In this document: positions 27,617 through 35,301 of the stretch, piece after piece
How positions within the stretch are numbered: the first letter of the stretch is position 1
How the letters are laid out: each line of letters begins with the position of its first letter
Assembly: GCF_003943465.1 (NCBI RefSeq)
Contig: NZ_RJPR01000001.1
Span: forward strand, 124,001-188,000
Reading direction: 5' to 3'
Length of the DNA stretch: 64,000 nucleotides
Source: Streptococcus cristatus
GTDB lineage: Bacteria; Bacillota; Bacilli; Lactobacillales; Streptococcaceae
Notes under the pieces: model-generated
The model's input: only the letters and a program-made list of their open reading frames with translations
Database searches by the model: none
Told to the model about the DNA's origin: nothing
Program-made: the position numbers and the translations under genes

Positions 27617-28756
27617 TTACAGGCGGATTTGATTGAGTTTTCCCCTCATTTCGTCCTGCACATTCTGAGTAATATGATTGTAGACCGTCAAAGTAATAGA
27701 GGGGTCCCTATGTCCTACACGCTCCATAATAGCTCTGATAGGCACACCCAATTCTGCCAGTAAGCTAATGTGAGAATGTCTAAGCATGTGAACATTATAA
27801 GCTCGTCCCTCGCCTAAAACTGTATCACAAATATCTTTGATAAACTTATACAATAAAGGCTGTCTCATAATATTCCCCTGGTCAGTCACAAAGATAAAAT
27901 CTTCATCAAGACAATTTAGCCGGAAATAGTCAATAATTGCTAAACATCGTTCACTAAGAGCTATCGTCCTGACCGAACCTACTGTCTTTGTTGTCTGCAA
28001 GACTCTTTCATCATACCTATGTGCAACGTAGTCGATGGTATGGTCAATCTTCAGAAGATGGTTTTCAAAGTCCACATCCTGATAGCGAACCCCAATAAAT
28101 TCAGCAAAACGAAGGCCTGTTAGAAAGATAAACTCCATTGCTAAAGCGTATCGTTTGTCTTTATTGTGACTCTCACAGTAAGACAGAACCAAACCCAGTT
28201 CTTCTTTACTGATAAAGTGTTCCTTAGCCTTCTTAAGCTTCTCATAATCCACTTTTTGCTTGGGAATCACTACACTTTTTACAGGCGACTCTGAGATATA
28301 GCCAATCTTTTCAGCATAACCGAAAATACCATTCAAATAAATCTTACGATTTTTCCGTGTTGAGTTTTGAATATCTAAACTCATGAGATAGGTTTGAATT
28401 AATTGCGTAGTGTAATCGGATAACCTCAAATCTCCCACTGCATCCATGAAAAACTTCAAGCATTTCATCTCACTTCTAAAACTAGAGGGTTTAATCTCAC
28501 TAGCTCGAATGACCTCCCACTCTGCCAACAGCTGACTAAAAGGCATATCCTTGATTTTTTGCTTTCTCAATTCCTCTTTTGTAGGAGCGGTGAGAATCTT
28601 ATCAATCTTCCTTGCTAAACGGCGTTTAGCCTCTGCTTGTGAAACTCGAGATTTTGATTTCAGAGTCACAGTGACCTGTTTCCACTTCTGTTCTCGCTCA
28701 TCATAAAACTTCTCATAATAGCGATATTTGCCATTATCTAACTCTTTATAAAACAT
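27617..28756 (-). CDS. int: tyrosine recombinase/integrase of the element
   Basis: A 379-residue site-specific recombinase. It has an N-terminal arm-binding region (KYRYYEKFYDEREQKWKQV), a SAM-like core-binding domain (about 75-165) and the catalytic domain. The active site is visible: Arg in LTGLRFAEF near 215, His323-x-x-Arg326 in HMLRHSH, a late His in GHRDPS, and the nucleophile Tyr359 in VYNHIT. It lies about 140 bp inside the left repeat, pointing out towards it. It should drive integration at the tatD site and, with an excisionase, excision. Confidence 0.95.
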   Translation of the reverse strand: MFYKELDNGKYRYYEKFYDEREQKWKQVTVTLKSKSRVSQAEAKRRLARKIDKILTAPTKEELRKQKIKDMPFSQLLAEWEVIRASEIKPSSFRSEMKCLKFFMDAVGDLRLSDYTTQLIQTYLMSLDIQNSTRKNRKIYLNGIFGYAEKIGYISESPVKSVVIPKQKVDYEKLKKAKEHFISKEELGLVLSYCESHNKDKRYALAMEFIFLTGLRFAEFIGVRYQDVDFENHLLKIDHTIDYVAHRYDERVLQTTKTVGSVRTIALSERCLAIIDYFRLNCLDEDFIFVTDQGNIMRQPLLYKFIKDICDTVLGEGRAYNVHMLRHSHISLLAELGVPIRAIMERVGHRDPSITLTVYNHITQNVQDEMRGKLNQIRL

Positions 28757-28822
28757 TTTTTCTCCTTTTACTTATCTTATAAGCAAAGGAAAGCTATGTA
28801 GCATAGCTTAATTATAACACAA

Positions 28823-29032
28823 CTACATAGCTTCCTCATACTTCTTTTGTTTATATTGCAAAAACTGCTCGTATCCCTCAATACTTATATATACTCTCTT
28901 ATGAGATGGTTTTAAAATATAGCATTGAAATTGTTCTATCCGTCTCATTTCAGTTAAATCATTATTCAATGTCTTTAAGGGAACATCAAACAGCTCTGAA
29001 ATATTCTTTTTAGTTTTATATAAATTTTCCAT
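28823..29032 (-). CDS. small excisionase-like protein
   Basis: A 69-residue basic protein reading MENLYKTKKNISELFDVP from the ATG at 29032. The N-terminal half looks like a winged-helix/MerR-like DNA-binding unit (ISELFDVPLKTLNNDLTEMRR) followed by a short basic and aromatic tail. Position between integrase and Rep, small size and basic charge fit a recombination directionality factor. I have no family match, so this is inference. Confidence 0.55.
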   Translation of the reverse strand: MENLYKTKKNISELFDVPLKTLNNDLTEMRRIEQFQCYILKPSHKRVYISIEGYEQFLQYKQKKYEEAM

Positions 29033-29082
29033 AATACTCTCTTGTTTGATATAATGGAGATGATAAAAGACAATTTTTTTTA

Positions 29083-30456
29083 TCACTTACTTGGCTTGTC
29101 AGTTGCTCCGCTAAAAGTGTCTGACAGGTTTTTTTCTTGCTCTAATTCCCACTTATTATTTAGACTAACTTGGGCTAACAAAAATTCTACTAATTCACCT
29201 TTATTCATGAAATTATTTTTTTCAAAATCATGATTTATAGTAACTATAGTTTCACGATTGGGAATCTTTCTTTTAACATTGCTAGCCTTTTTAGGACTCG
29301 CTTGGAAAAATTGGATATTATCCCCTACCTGATAATTTTGTAGGGTAATAAGTGAGTCAAATCGCCGTATAAACTGAGATAAATCTTCTCGCTCATTATC
29401 CTTACATTTATAGAAAAATTCTAATGGATGTTTGGTACTTGTAACAATGATAATCCTCGCTGAAGGTAAGATATTTTTGTACCGAGCAGAGCCAAAACTG
29501 ATGTTATAATTGTCAAGCAACTTTAGCCAATCACTAGCTGTTAAACTTTCTCCTCTAACATCATCAAGTAAAAGGATTTCTTCACCGTTTAGGTCATCCA
29601 TGATATTTGTTCCAGCAGTAGTAGCTAAATCCCATTTTTGACCATTTCTCAATGCCAAGCCCTGAATTTTTGACGCCAACTCTTTAGCAAATCTGGTCTT
29701 ACCTAACCCTGACCTTCCATGAATAAATAGAACTGTTTTTTTGAACTCACCATTCTCTATTGCTTTCTTCGTTCTATTCCCTTTTATCTCACCGAGCACA
29801 GCAAAGGCCTCGTTTATCCTAGTTTTAAATGTCGTGTAAATCATGTGATACTTTTCATCTAATAGGATTTCTGATTTCCCAATTTTTTCTTGGATAATAT
29901 CTAGAATAAGATTATCAATTTCATCTTCTGAAAATTTAATATCTTTCTTTATTCTTCCTCTTTTCCAGCAACCGAACCTCTCCTTAAATACCTCCATGTA
30001 GTTTTTTCCAACAACACTAACTACATCTTGAGGAGCATATTGATATTTGTTGTTTTCTTTACTATGGATTAAATAAGAGAGTAAATTGTCATAACCATAT
30101 CTCCCACGCTTAGCTTTTTCAATATATTGTGGTTCAATTCCAATTACATCTGCCAACTTAGAGATAGGTATTCCTTCTGAAAGTTTAAATAATAAGTGCC
30201 CGTGATTCTCTATTGGTTTTGTATAAAACTGTTGTGTTTCAACATCATACAGTTCCTCTTCATCTTTATCATGAATAATTCCATATGCTTCAGACACCGT
30301 GGTTATCTCACTAATACGTTTGACCATCTCATTAAGGAGGGGTGCAATATCTCCCCCTTTAGCTTCTGTAATAAAGCTAACATCCCAATCCTTCCAATAT
30401 TGCTCAGAAAAATATTGAACAACCATAAAGCACTGGATTTTGGATTCTTTTGTCAT
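29083..30456 (-). CDS. Rep/relaxase-type protein: HUH-like endonuclease plus superfamily-3 helicase
   Basis: A 457-residue protein with the layout of rolling-circle Reps. The N-terminal region has an HxH metal motif (HGH, 85-87) and candidate nucleophile tyrosines Y120/Y122 ahead of NLLSYLIH, as in the plasmid Rep_2 family. The C-terminal half is a superfamily-3/RNA_helicase-type ATPase: Walker A GRSGLGKTRFA (247-257), Walker B EILLLDDVRG near 296 and motif C RIIIVTSTKHP near 335. This domain order is shared with CRESS-DNA virus Reps and some streptococcal IME relaxases. It probably nicks an origin in the adjoining non-coding region for replication or transfer. Good AAAAGGAG site before the ATG. 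Confidence 0.8.
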   Translation of the reverse strand: MTKESKIQCFMVVQYFSEQYWKDWDVSFITEAKGGDIAPLLNEMVKRISEITTVSEAYGIIHDKDEEELYDVETQQFYTKPIENHGHLLFKLSEGIPISKLADVIGIEPQYIEKAKRGRYGYDNLLSYLIHSKENNKYQYAPQDVVSVVGKNYMEVFKERFGCWKRGRIKKDIKFSEDEIDNLILDIIQEKIGKSEILLDEKYHMIYTTFKTRINEAFAVLGEIKGNRTKKAIENGEFKKTVLFIHGRSGLGKTRFAKELASKIQGLALRNGQKWDLATTAGTNIMDDLNGEEILLLDDVRGESLTASDWLKLLDNYNISFGSARYKNILPSARIIIVTSTKHPLEFFYKCKDNEREDLSQFIRRFDSLITLQNYQVGDNIQFFQASPKKASNVKRKIPNRETIVTINHDFEKNNFMNKGELVEFLLAQVSLNNKWELEQEKNLSDTFSGATDKPSK

Positions 30457-30496
30457 TAATTTAACTCCTTTTTCTAATTATTCCTTTAATTGTTCA

Positions 30497-30536
30497 GGTT
30501 AGACTAGTTGACAAGCCCAGTCTAAACCACGCGCGT
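30497..30536. repeat. inverted repeat and palindrome, candidate nick-site hairpin
   Basis: GGTTAGACT at 30497-30505 pairs with AGTCTAAACC at 30519-30528 (one bulged base) around a 13-base loop. The self-complementary ACGCGCGT follows immediately. It lies 41 bp upstream of the Rep start. The loop does not match the TACTACGAC-type nick sequence of pMV158-like plasmids. Confidence 0.5.
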
Positions 30537-30876
30537 TGAATAATTAAAATTAAAACTACAAGTATTGTTTTCGTTTTGAAAGATTAAAACTCCAAAAACT
30601 GAAAATTAATACAGTCTCTTACAAAAATATATTTCAAATTATTATCAGCTATATACAAAATTGGTCGTGCTCTAATCTCTATTAAAAACTTCATCAGCTT
30701 ACCTTTTCTCACTAACTTTTTGAATTATCATTACATATTTTGATGATAGCTATTTCTCATATCTGTACCTCATCATAGCAGTCATAGATATTCTTACTCA
30801 GTCTGCATTGCCTCACTGCATTCTGACGTGACATCTGCTCGCTTGTCTTATCTGACTGCGTCTCACGAATGTCACT

Positions 30877-30893
30877 ACTGTTCAAAGAACAGT
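30877..30893. repeat. perfect 7-bp hairpin ACTGTTC-AAA-GAACAGT
   Basis: Exact inverted repeat with a 3-base loop in the element's non-coding region. It may be part of the origin or an operator. Confidence 0.45.
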
Positions 30894-31020
30894 TCATTTG
30901 CTCAACAATTTGACTTCGTAAAAATATCGGTTCTGCTGTAGAAAGATAAAATATATCAACATCAAATAGATATCTTACAAATATGAATAATGCTTTCTCA
31001 AAATGCCTAGCTTCAAAACG

Positions 31021-31563
31021 CTAAATCTGATTATATTTTTTATAAAAATGATAGAGCTTACTAACAAACCAATTTTTATTGAGCCATTGTTCAAATTTTT
31101 CAATCTGATTTTTAGTATGCTCGAACTGTTCAAGTGTTTTTTCAGATTCTCTTTGAAGTTCGTCATAAGCTCTTTCAAATTCAATAACAGCATCTTGTAC
31201 ATCAAATAATTGATTATTTGAACGCTCAAACTCCTTCTCTTTTTTATCAATCTCAGTTTTTAACTCTTCAATTTCATCTAAGAGTTTATTTTTTTCGTTT
31301 GATAATGATTTTAATAATTTAGACACTCGATTTTCAATGTTTGATACACGTACCGAACCCGTTTTCTCATCAGATTCAACCACTAATCCCAAATATATCG
31401 GTGCCTTATTGGCAGAGTAATCATATCCGATAACAGAATATTCAACATCTTTTGTAAGTTTTATTCCGAATTTAGCTTTCCTTTGCTCATCAAATGTAAA
31501 ACCGACAATCTTACCTCGAACCTCTTCTTCTAAAACATCATCAGTAAAAAATATTTGAGCCAT
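31021..31563 (-). CDS. element cargo: coiled-coil protein of unknown function
   Basis: A 180-residue protein, not recognised. Residues 1-75 look like a compact beta-rich domain (FFTDDVLEEEVRGKIVGFTF; YSVIGYDYSANKAPIYLGLV). Residues about 80-165 form a long charged coiled coil rich in K, E, L and N. A basic aromatic tail (NWFVSKLYHFYKKYNQI) follows. No signal or membrane segment. The ATG overlaps the stop of the upstream gene by one base (TAATG), so the two are coupled. Confidence 0.65.
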   Translation of the reverse strand: MAQIFFTDDVLEEEVRGKIVGFTFDEQRKAKFGIKLTKDVEYSVIGYDYSANKAPIYLGLVVESDEKTGSVRVSNIENRVSKLLKSLSNEKNKLLDEIEELKTEIDKKEKEFERSNNQLFDVQDAVIEFERAYDELQRESEKTLEQFEHTKNQIEKFEQWLNKNWFVSKLYHFYKKYNQI

Positions 31564-31901
31564 TATTTATCTCTTTCTAAGATATTAAAATCTTCACATT
31601 TAAAATAGACATCGTCTTTGATTCTTACAGCAGATAGATGCTCAAACTTTATTGCTACAATATCTTCGGGCAAGCTTTCATATCTCTTTGAAGTCTTCAC
31701 TTCGAATGGTGGCAGTCCATTCCCCGGCTGATAAAACCAATATTTGTACCCATCAATTTCCCATCTTTCTGTTTCCTTATTTTGTTTAAAGGATTCTTGA
31801 GGAAGAGACGGAAGCCAAAATACTGGCTTGTTCTTTTTAATCAACGTATTAGCAAATTCTTCGCTATGTTTATTTTGTTTTAATAATTTCGGTAGCTTCA
31901 T
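31563..31901 (-). CDS. element cargo: small protein of unknown function
   Basis: A 112-residue soluble protein, not recognised, with FWLPSLPQESF near residue 27 and RWEIDGYKYWFYQPGNG near 45. I start at the ATG at 31901 (MKLPKLLKQNK), behind GGAGAG. The frame extends 23 codons upstream to an ATG at 31970 that overlaps the stop of a 4-codon micro-ORF, so a longer product is possible. It is coupled to the coiled-coil gene and divergent from the 409-residue gene. Confidence 0.6.
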   Translation of the reverse strand: MKLPKLLKQNKHSEEFANTLIKKNKPVFWLPSLPQESFKQNKETERWEIDGYKYWFYQPGNGLPPFEVKTSKRYESLPEDIVAIKFEHLSAVRIKDDVYFKCEDFNILERDK

Positions 31902-31968
31902 TGCTCTCTCCTTTTTTATTAAAGTTAAGTTTTTTAAAATCAGAAACGTGATAAAATATTTATTATTC

Positions 31969-31996
31969 ATGAACTATTCATTAAAATATACCTCCT
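31969..31996 (-). promoter_or_regulatory. micro-ORF with strong ribosome-binding site in the leader of the 112-residue gene
   Basis: The minus strand has AAGGAGG, a 9-base spacer, then ATG AAT AGT TCA TGA. The stop overlaps (ATGA) the next ATG at 31970, which is in frame with the 112-residue protein. A short translated leader with coupled restart is possible; accidental occurrence is also possible. Confidence 0.4.
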
Positions 31997-32052
31997 TTTT
32001 TTATGTTTTAATGATACAATGAAATAATTTTTGGGTTAAGGAGCAAAATAAT

Positions 32053-33282
32053 ATGAATGATATTTTTAGTTTTTATAAAAAAATTACAGAAGACAGAGAC
32101 TATAGTTTTGTATACGAAATATGTTTTGATACAATTCTAGAACAGTTTGGTTATAAGTCCCAAACAGAATTTGAGAAAAAACATCTGACAAATGATGAAT
32201 ACCAACAAATATTAGACGCGTTTGAACACTATTTAAAAAGATATTTTACAGTTCAAGAACTACAGCAAGTAGTAACCAAAGAAACATACTACTATGTTTC
32301 TAAAGACAATCTATATCGTAAGATTCAATACCTTGAAAAAAACACAATATTCTTAGAAAAAATAAACAAACTCCAGACAACTTATAATAACAACAAACCA
32401 GCCATGCAAATAATCCATAACAATAAAGCCGGGCGTCCAAAAAAATCATATAATATATTTTTTGTTGCTTGTCTTATTGAGTATATAAAACAGGAACAGG
32501 AAAAGAAAAAGATTGTTAAGCACATTAAAATTCAAAATTTAGGTGAATTACGACAGCATCTAAACAATACTATGACTGATTCTGAAGCATACTGGGAAAT
32601 AATCCTGGAAAAATTTGATGAGATAGAAGACAGATACTTTAAAGAGATTATCAAAGACTATGGTATGGCTTATAGGAACATTATGAAAATACTTGAATTT
32701 AATCGGATGGTTTTAGAAAATCAGAAAGATTTAATTGAAGCAACTAATATCAACACTGAGGAAATTAAATCTATAATTCAAGAGTATATCAACTATTTCA
32801 TTAATAGGACGTCTCTAATAACCGAGCTATCTAGTAAAGAAAGTATTAATTATTTCCTTCAAGATAATAGTTCGTTTCTTAATAATACCGAAAACTTTTT
32901 TGAAGAGTTTGCAGTTGAAACTATAGAATGCGATATAGAATTTTATAGAAAGCATGCTAGCGATTATAAATTCAAAAAAAGTAGTATTTACTTTTGCATC
33001 CATGCCAGAAAGCGAATTGAGGAACAAACTAAAATCGATATTAAAAATAATAATTTCTATCTCATTGATAATCATATTCAACTGTTAAAAGACTTTAGCA
33101 AAAGATACATAGAAAAACCAATCTTAGAAGTAGAAGAAATTTATAAAGATTTAGATTGGCAATTCCACTTATCAGTCAAAAATCCTATTCGACAATTACT
33201 GATAGATGGAATCAAAGCTTCAGATAATACTACACAAACACAACAATTAAGAGAATTTCTTATTGATTACAAATGGCTATAA
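32053..33282 (+). CDS. element cargo: 409-residue protein of unknown function
   Basis: A large, strongly AT-rich plus-strand gene behind AAGGAG. The protein is mainly helical by composition, with many K, E, N and I residues. It contains an AT-hook-like block KAGRPKKS near residues 124-131 that splits an N-terminal (about 1-105) from a C-terminal region. No membrane segment, signal or catalytic motif is apparent. It is monocistronic and convergent with a lipoprotein gene, ending in strong terminators. It may be a DNA-associated accessory or defence protein, but I have no family match. Confidence 0.7.
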   Translation: MNDIFSFYKKITEDRDYSFVYEICFDTILEQFGYKSQTEFEKKHLTNDEYQQILDAFEHYLKRYFTVQELQQVVTKETYYYVSKDNLYRKIQYLEKNTIFLEKINKLQTTYNNNKPAMQIIHNNKAGRPKKSYNIFFVACLIEYIKQEQEKKKIVKHIKIQNLGELRQHLNNTMTDSEAYWEIILEKFDEIEDRYFKEIIKDYGMAYRNIMKILEFNRMVLENQKDLIEATNINTEEIKSIIQEYINYFINRTSLITELSSKESINYFLQDNSSFLNNTENFFEEFAVETIECDIEFYRKHASDYKFKKSSIYFCIHARKRIEEQTKIDIKNNNFYLIDNHIQLLKDFSKRYIEKPILEVEEIYKDLDWQFHLSVKNPIRQLLIDGIKASDNTTQTQQLREFLIDYKWL

Positions 33283-33303
33283 AATAGAGTAAAGATATAT
33301 TAA

Positions 33304-33331
33304 AAGGACACATCGCCCCATGTGTCCTTTG
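33304..33331. terminator. bidirectional terminator after the 409-residue gene
   Basis: AAAGGACACAT-CGCCCC-ATGTGTCCTTT: perfect 11-bp stem flanked by A and T, 22 bp past the plus-strand stop. Confidence 0.85.
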
Positions 33332-33339
33332 GTTTCTAT

Positions 33340-33385
33340 ATAAGAGTGGAAAAGACTAAAAACTACGCTATTCCCACTCTTATAA
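33340..33385. terminator. second hairpin between convergent genes
   Basis: TATAAGAGTGGAA (33340-33352) pairs with TTCCCACTCTTATA (33372-33385) with one bulged base. It lies just before the stop of the minus-strand lipoprotein gene and can terminate that transcript. Confidence 0.65.
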
Positions 33386-33400
33386 AGAAAAATATGTTAG

Positions 33401-33826
33401 CTATTTAACTTTTTTCAACTTAATAGTTCCAAACGTATGTGTTATATCTTCCAACAAAATCGTATTAGTTGACACCTTAAACGTGGTCTCGTTCCCACTA
33501 TTATCTTCAATAGTGCCTTTCTTTAAGTCAATTGTCACACGTTGACCATAGATACTTTTTCTACGACTACCATTTTCAGTTACAAAATGAATATCAATTG
33601 TCCCTTGATTTCTTTCTTTTATCTGTAAAACATATCGTAAAGTAAGTTCTTCTTCGTTATCCTCATATGAATCATCTGTATAGCCTTTTTTTTCATACAC
33701 ATAAACACCTATCAAATCCTCATAATTGACTTCTGATTTCGTTTTAGAAGTCGAAGCACATGCACCCAGACTAAACAGTATCACCCCTATAAATAATAAT
33801 TTTATAAAATTCTTTCTCTTATCCAA
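33401..33826 (-). CDS. element cargo: small lipoprotein of unknown function
   Basis: A 141-residue protein with a lipoprotein signal: basic start, hydrophobic FIKLLFIGVILFSLGAC and lipobox Cys at residue 23. The mature part is small and beta-rich by pattern (YVLQIKERNQGTIDIHFVTE, KLKKVK end), resembling lipocalin-like small lipoproteins in size only. The start is TTG at 33826 behind AGGAG with 6-bp spacing. It lies 21 bp downstream of the membrane/coiled-coil gene and is probably co-transcribed with it. Confidence 0.7.
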   Translation of the reverse strand: MDKRKNFIKLLFIGVILFSLGACASTSKTKSEVNYEDLIGVYVYEKKGYTDDSYEDNEEELTLRYVLQIKERNQGTIDIHFVTENGSRRKSIYGQRVTIDLKKGTIEDNSGNETTFKVSTNTILLEDITHTFGTIKLKKVK

Positions 33827-33847
33827 CTCTTACTCCTTTATAATTTA

Positions 33848-34786
33848 TTACCAAAAATGGCGCTCCCATCTTTCGGCTCGTTCATTCTGCTTCCTGAGTT
33901 CTTCTGTATTTTTCTCCATTTCCTTCATAGTTTCTGCGTGCTGTCGTTCTCTACGTTCACTTGCACGTCGAGTTTCCTCAGCTGCTTTTCTCTGAGCTAT
34001 TTCAATACGAATCGTTTGCTCTTCTCTCTCCAATAAATTTAATGCTTCTCCTAACGTCCGAGCTTGTCCATATTCAAACTTTTGTAAAATAAATCTGAGA
34101 AAAGCATCATCTTGAAAATATCTATCGGGGATATTAATAGAATTCCGTAAACTATGAAGTTGAGATTTATAGCGTTTTAATCTGTCTTCAGCATTTTGAA
34201 GCTTTAAATTAACTTGGTTCAGTTCCTCTTGCACCTTTTGCCTTTCAGCAGGTTTTTGTGCATTATCAAACATATTTTGGGGTATGACCACATCTTCATA
34301 ATATTTTCGATTACGCTTAACCTGTGCGAAACTATAAACAATCCATAAAACAATTAGTATTAAAATAATGGGTATAGACCATATAGGTATTGGAATTAAA
34401 AGTTGAGATGGGTCTGCTATTATACTATCTAAAAATTCTATAGGCTTATAAATCATAGAATGTTCAAATTCAAAATTCTGCCTATCTAAGAGAGCTTCTA
34501 CAATCAATATTACAAATGCAGAAACAAATAACACAATTGTCAAAATGATAGAAAAAATAAAAAAGACTATGTAGGATGTTAAAGAAAAAAGATTAAAAAT
34601 TGTAAAGCCTCGTGTCCGTATTGCCCACTCAAAATCTTCAATATTAGTGCTAGCATTTTTTATTTTCTTTAAAGATTTTACTTTCTTTGGGATACCTCTT
34701 TTCAATGTATAAATTTCAGTTTCAGTTGAAGGTATCAGACGATTCTTTAAATTTAAATATTGCCTAATTGCGGATTCAATATCCAT
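33848..34786 (-). CDS. element cargo: two-TM protein with long cytoplasmic coiled coil
   Basis: A 312-residue protein, not recognised. After a 65-residue N-terminal region come a long hydrophobic stretch (about 70-108, FSLTSYIVFFIFSIILTIVL) and a second at about 142-168 (PIWSIPIILILIVLWIVYSF). A highly charged coiled coil then runs to the C-terminus, with many E, R, Q and A and the end HAETMKEMEKNTEEL. The ATG at 34786 is 7 bp after AGGAG, a better fit than the ATG 11 codons earlier. It could act with the lipoprotein at the envelope. Confidence 0.65.
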   Translation of the reverse strand: MDIESAIRQYLNLKNRLIPSTETEIYTLKRGIPKKVKSLKKIKNASTNIEDFEWAIRTRGFTIFNLFSLTSYIVFFIFSIILTIVLFVSAFVILIVEALLDRQNFEFEHSMIYKPIEFLDSIIADPSQLLIPIPIWSIPIILILIVLWIVYSFAQVKRNRKYYEDVVIPQNMFDNAQKPAERQKVQEELNQVNLKLQNAEDRLKRYKSQLHSLRNSINIPDRYFQDDAFLRFILQKFEYGQARTLGEALNLLEREEQTIRIEIAQRKAAEETRRASERRERQHAETMKEMEKNTEELRKQNERAERWERHFW

Positions 34787-34829
34787 CTTTATACTCCTAT
34801 TGTATTGTTTTTTATCCATTTTAACATAA

Positions 34830-34853
34830 AAATGTATATTTAGCTATACATTT
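34830..34853. promoter_or_regulatory. perfect inverted repeat, candidate operator
   Basis: AAATGTATA-TTTAGC-TATACATTT, a 9-bp exact dyad between the divergent membrane-protein and HTH-regulator genes. It is a likely binding site for the adjacent regulator. Confidence 0.5.
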
Positions 34854-34873
34854 ATTGGTTTTTGGATAGCTGG

Positions 34874-34915
34874 TTGTACTTAATATTCACTTAAAAGGAT
34901 AGTAAAATAGTACAA
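34874..34915. promoter_or_regulatory. inverted repeat TTGTACT/AGTACAA around the regulator promoter
   Basis: TTGTACT (34874-34880) and AGTACAA (34909-34915) flank a likely -10 (TAAAAT) of the plus-strand HTH gene. This fits an autoregulatory operator. Confidence 0.4.
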
Positions 34916-34931
34916 AAGAGGAATTAGATGG

Positions 34932-35264
34932 ATGGAAGCCAATCAACTGCAAAAATATATCTCAAATAGAATAAGAGAATGTCGCAAAGAAAAAAATCTG
35001 AGTCAAGAGCAACTCTCTACCCAAGCAGGCCTAGGTATTAAAGCGATACAAAATATAGAGAATCTAAAATATGATTTCAAAATACAAACACTCGAAAAGG
35101 TACTCACAGCCTTAAATATGAGCGTTGAGGATTTTTTTGATTTTCCTTTTTCGGACAACTCTGTCCCCATAACTACATTAGTTGACAATATATCCGACTT
35201 ATCAGATACCAAAAAGTCTAAAATCATTTCTTCCTTCAACGAGATTGTTAAAAATATAGATTAA
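34932..35264 (+). CDS. XRE-family transcriptional regulator of the element
   Basis: A 110-residue protein with a classic helix-turn-helix near residues 12-65 (CRKEKNLSQEQLSTQAGLGI, then NIENLKYDFKIQTLEKVLTALN) and a short C-terminal tail. It resembles phage and ICE repressors. It is transcribed divergently from the two-TM gene, with two dyads in between. It probably controls those genes or maintenance of the element. Confidence 0.85.
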   Translation: MEANQLQKYISNRIRECRKEKNLSQEQLSTQAGLGIKAIQNIENLKYDFKIQTLEKVLTALNMSVEDFFDFPFSDNSVPITTLVDNISDLSDTKKSKIISSFNEIVKNID

Positions 35265-35301
35265 AAGAGGAACTCACTACGAATTCCTCTTTTAATATTC
35301 A

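Larger units (their letters stand above)
30457..31020. other. 564-bp non-coding region of the element, candidate oriT/replication origin
   Basis: No plausible gene. It holds an imperfect inverted repeat (30497-30528), a palindrome ACGCGCGT (30529-30536), an AT-rich run (30540-30720), a region with repeated CTGCATT and TGACT/TGACG words (30780-30870), and a perfect hairpin (30877-30893). Position directly upstream of the Rep gene and this density of secondary structure are typical of origins. Confidence 0.5.

Noticed and set aside
30780-30870. Repeated CTGCATT/TGACT words as a CRISPR or iteron array
   Set aside because: The copies are short, irregular in spacing and not of constant length; no CRISPR array or cas gene is present in the window.
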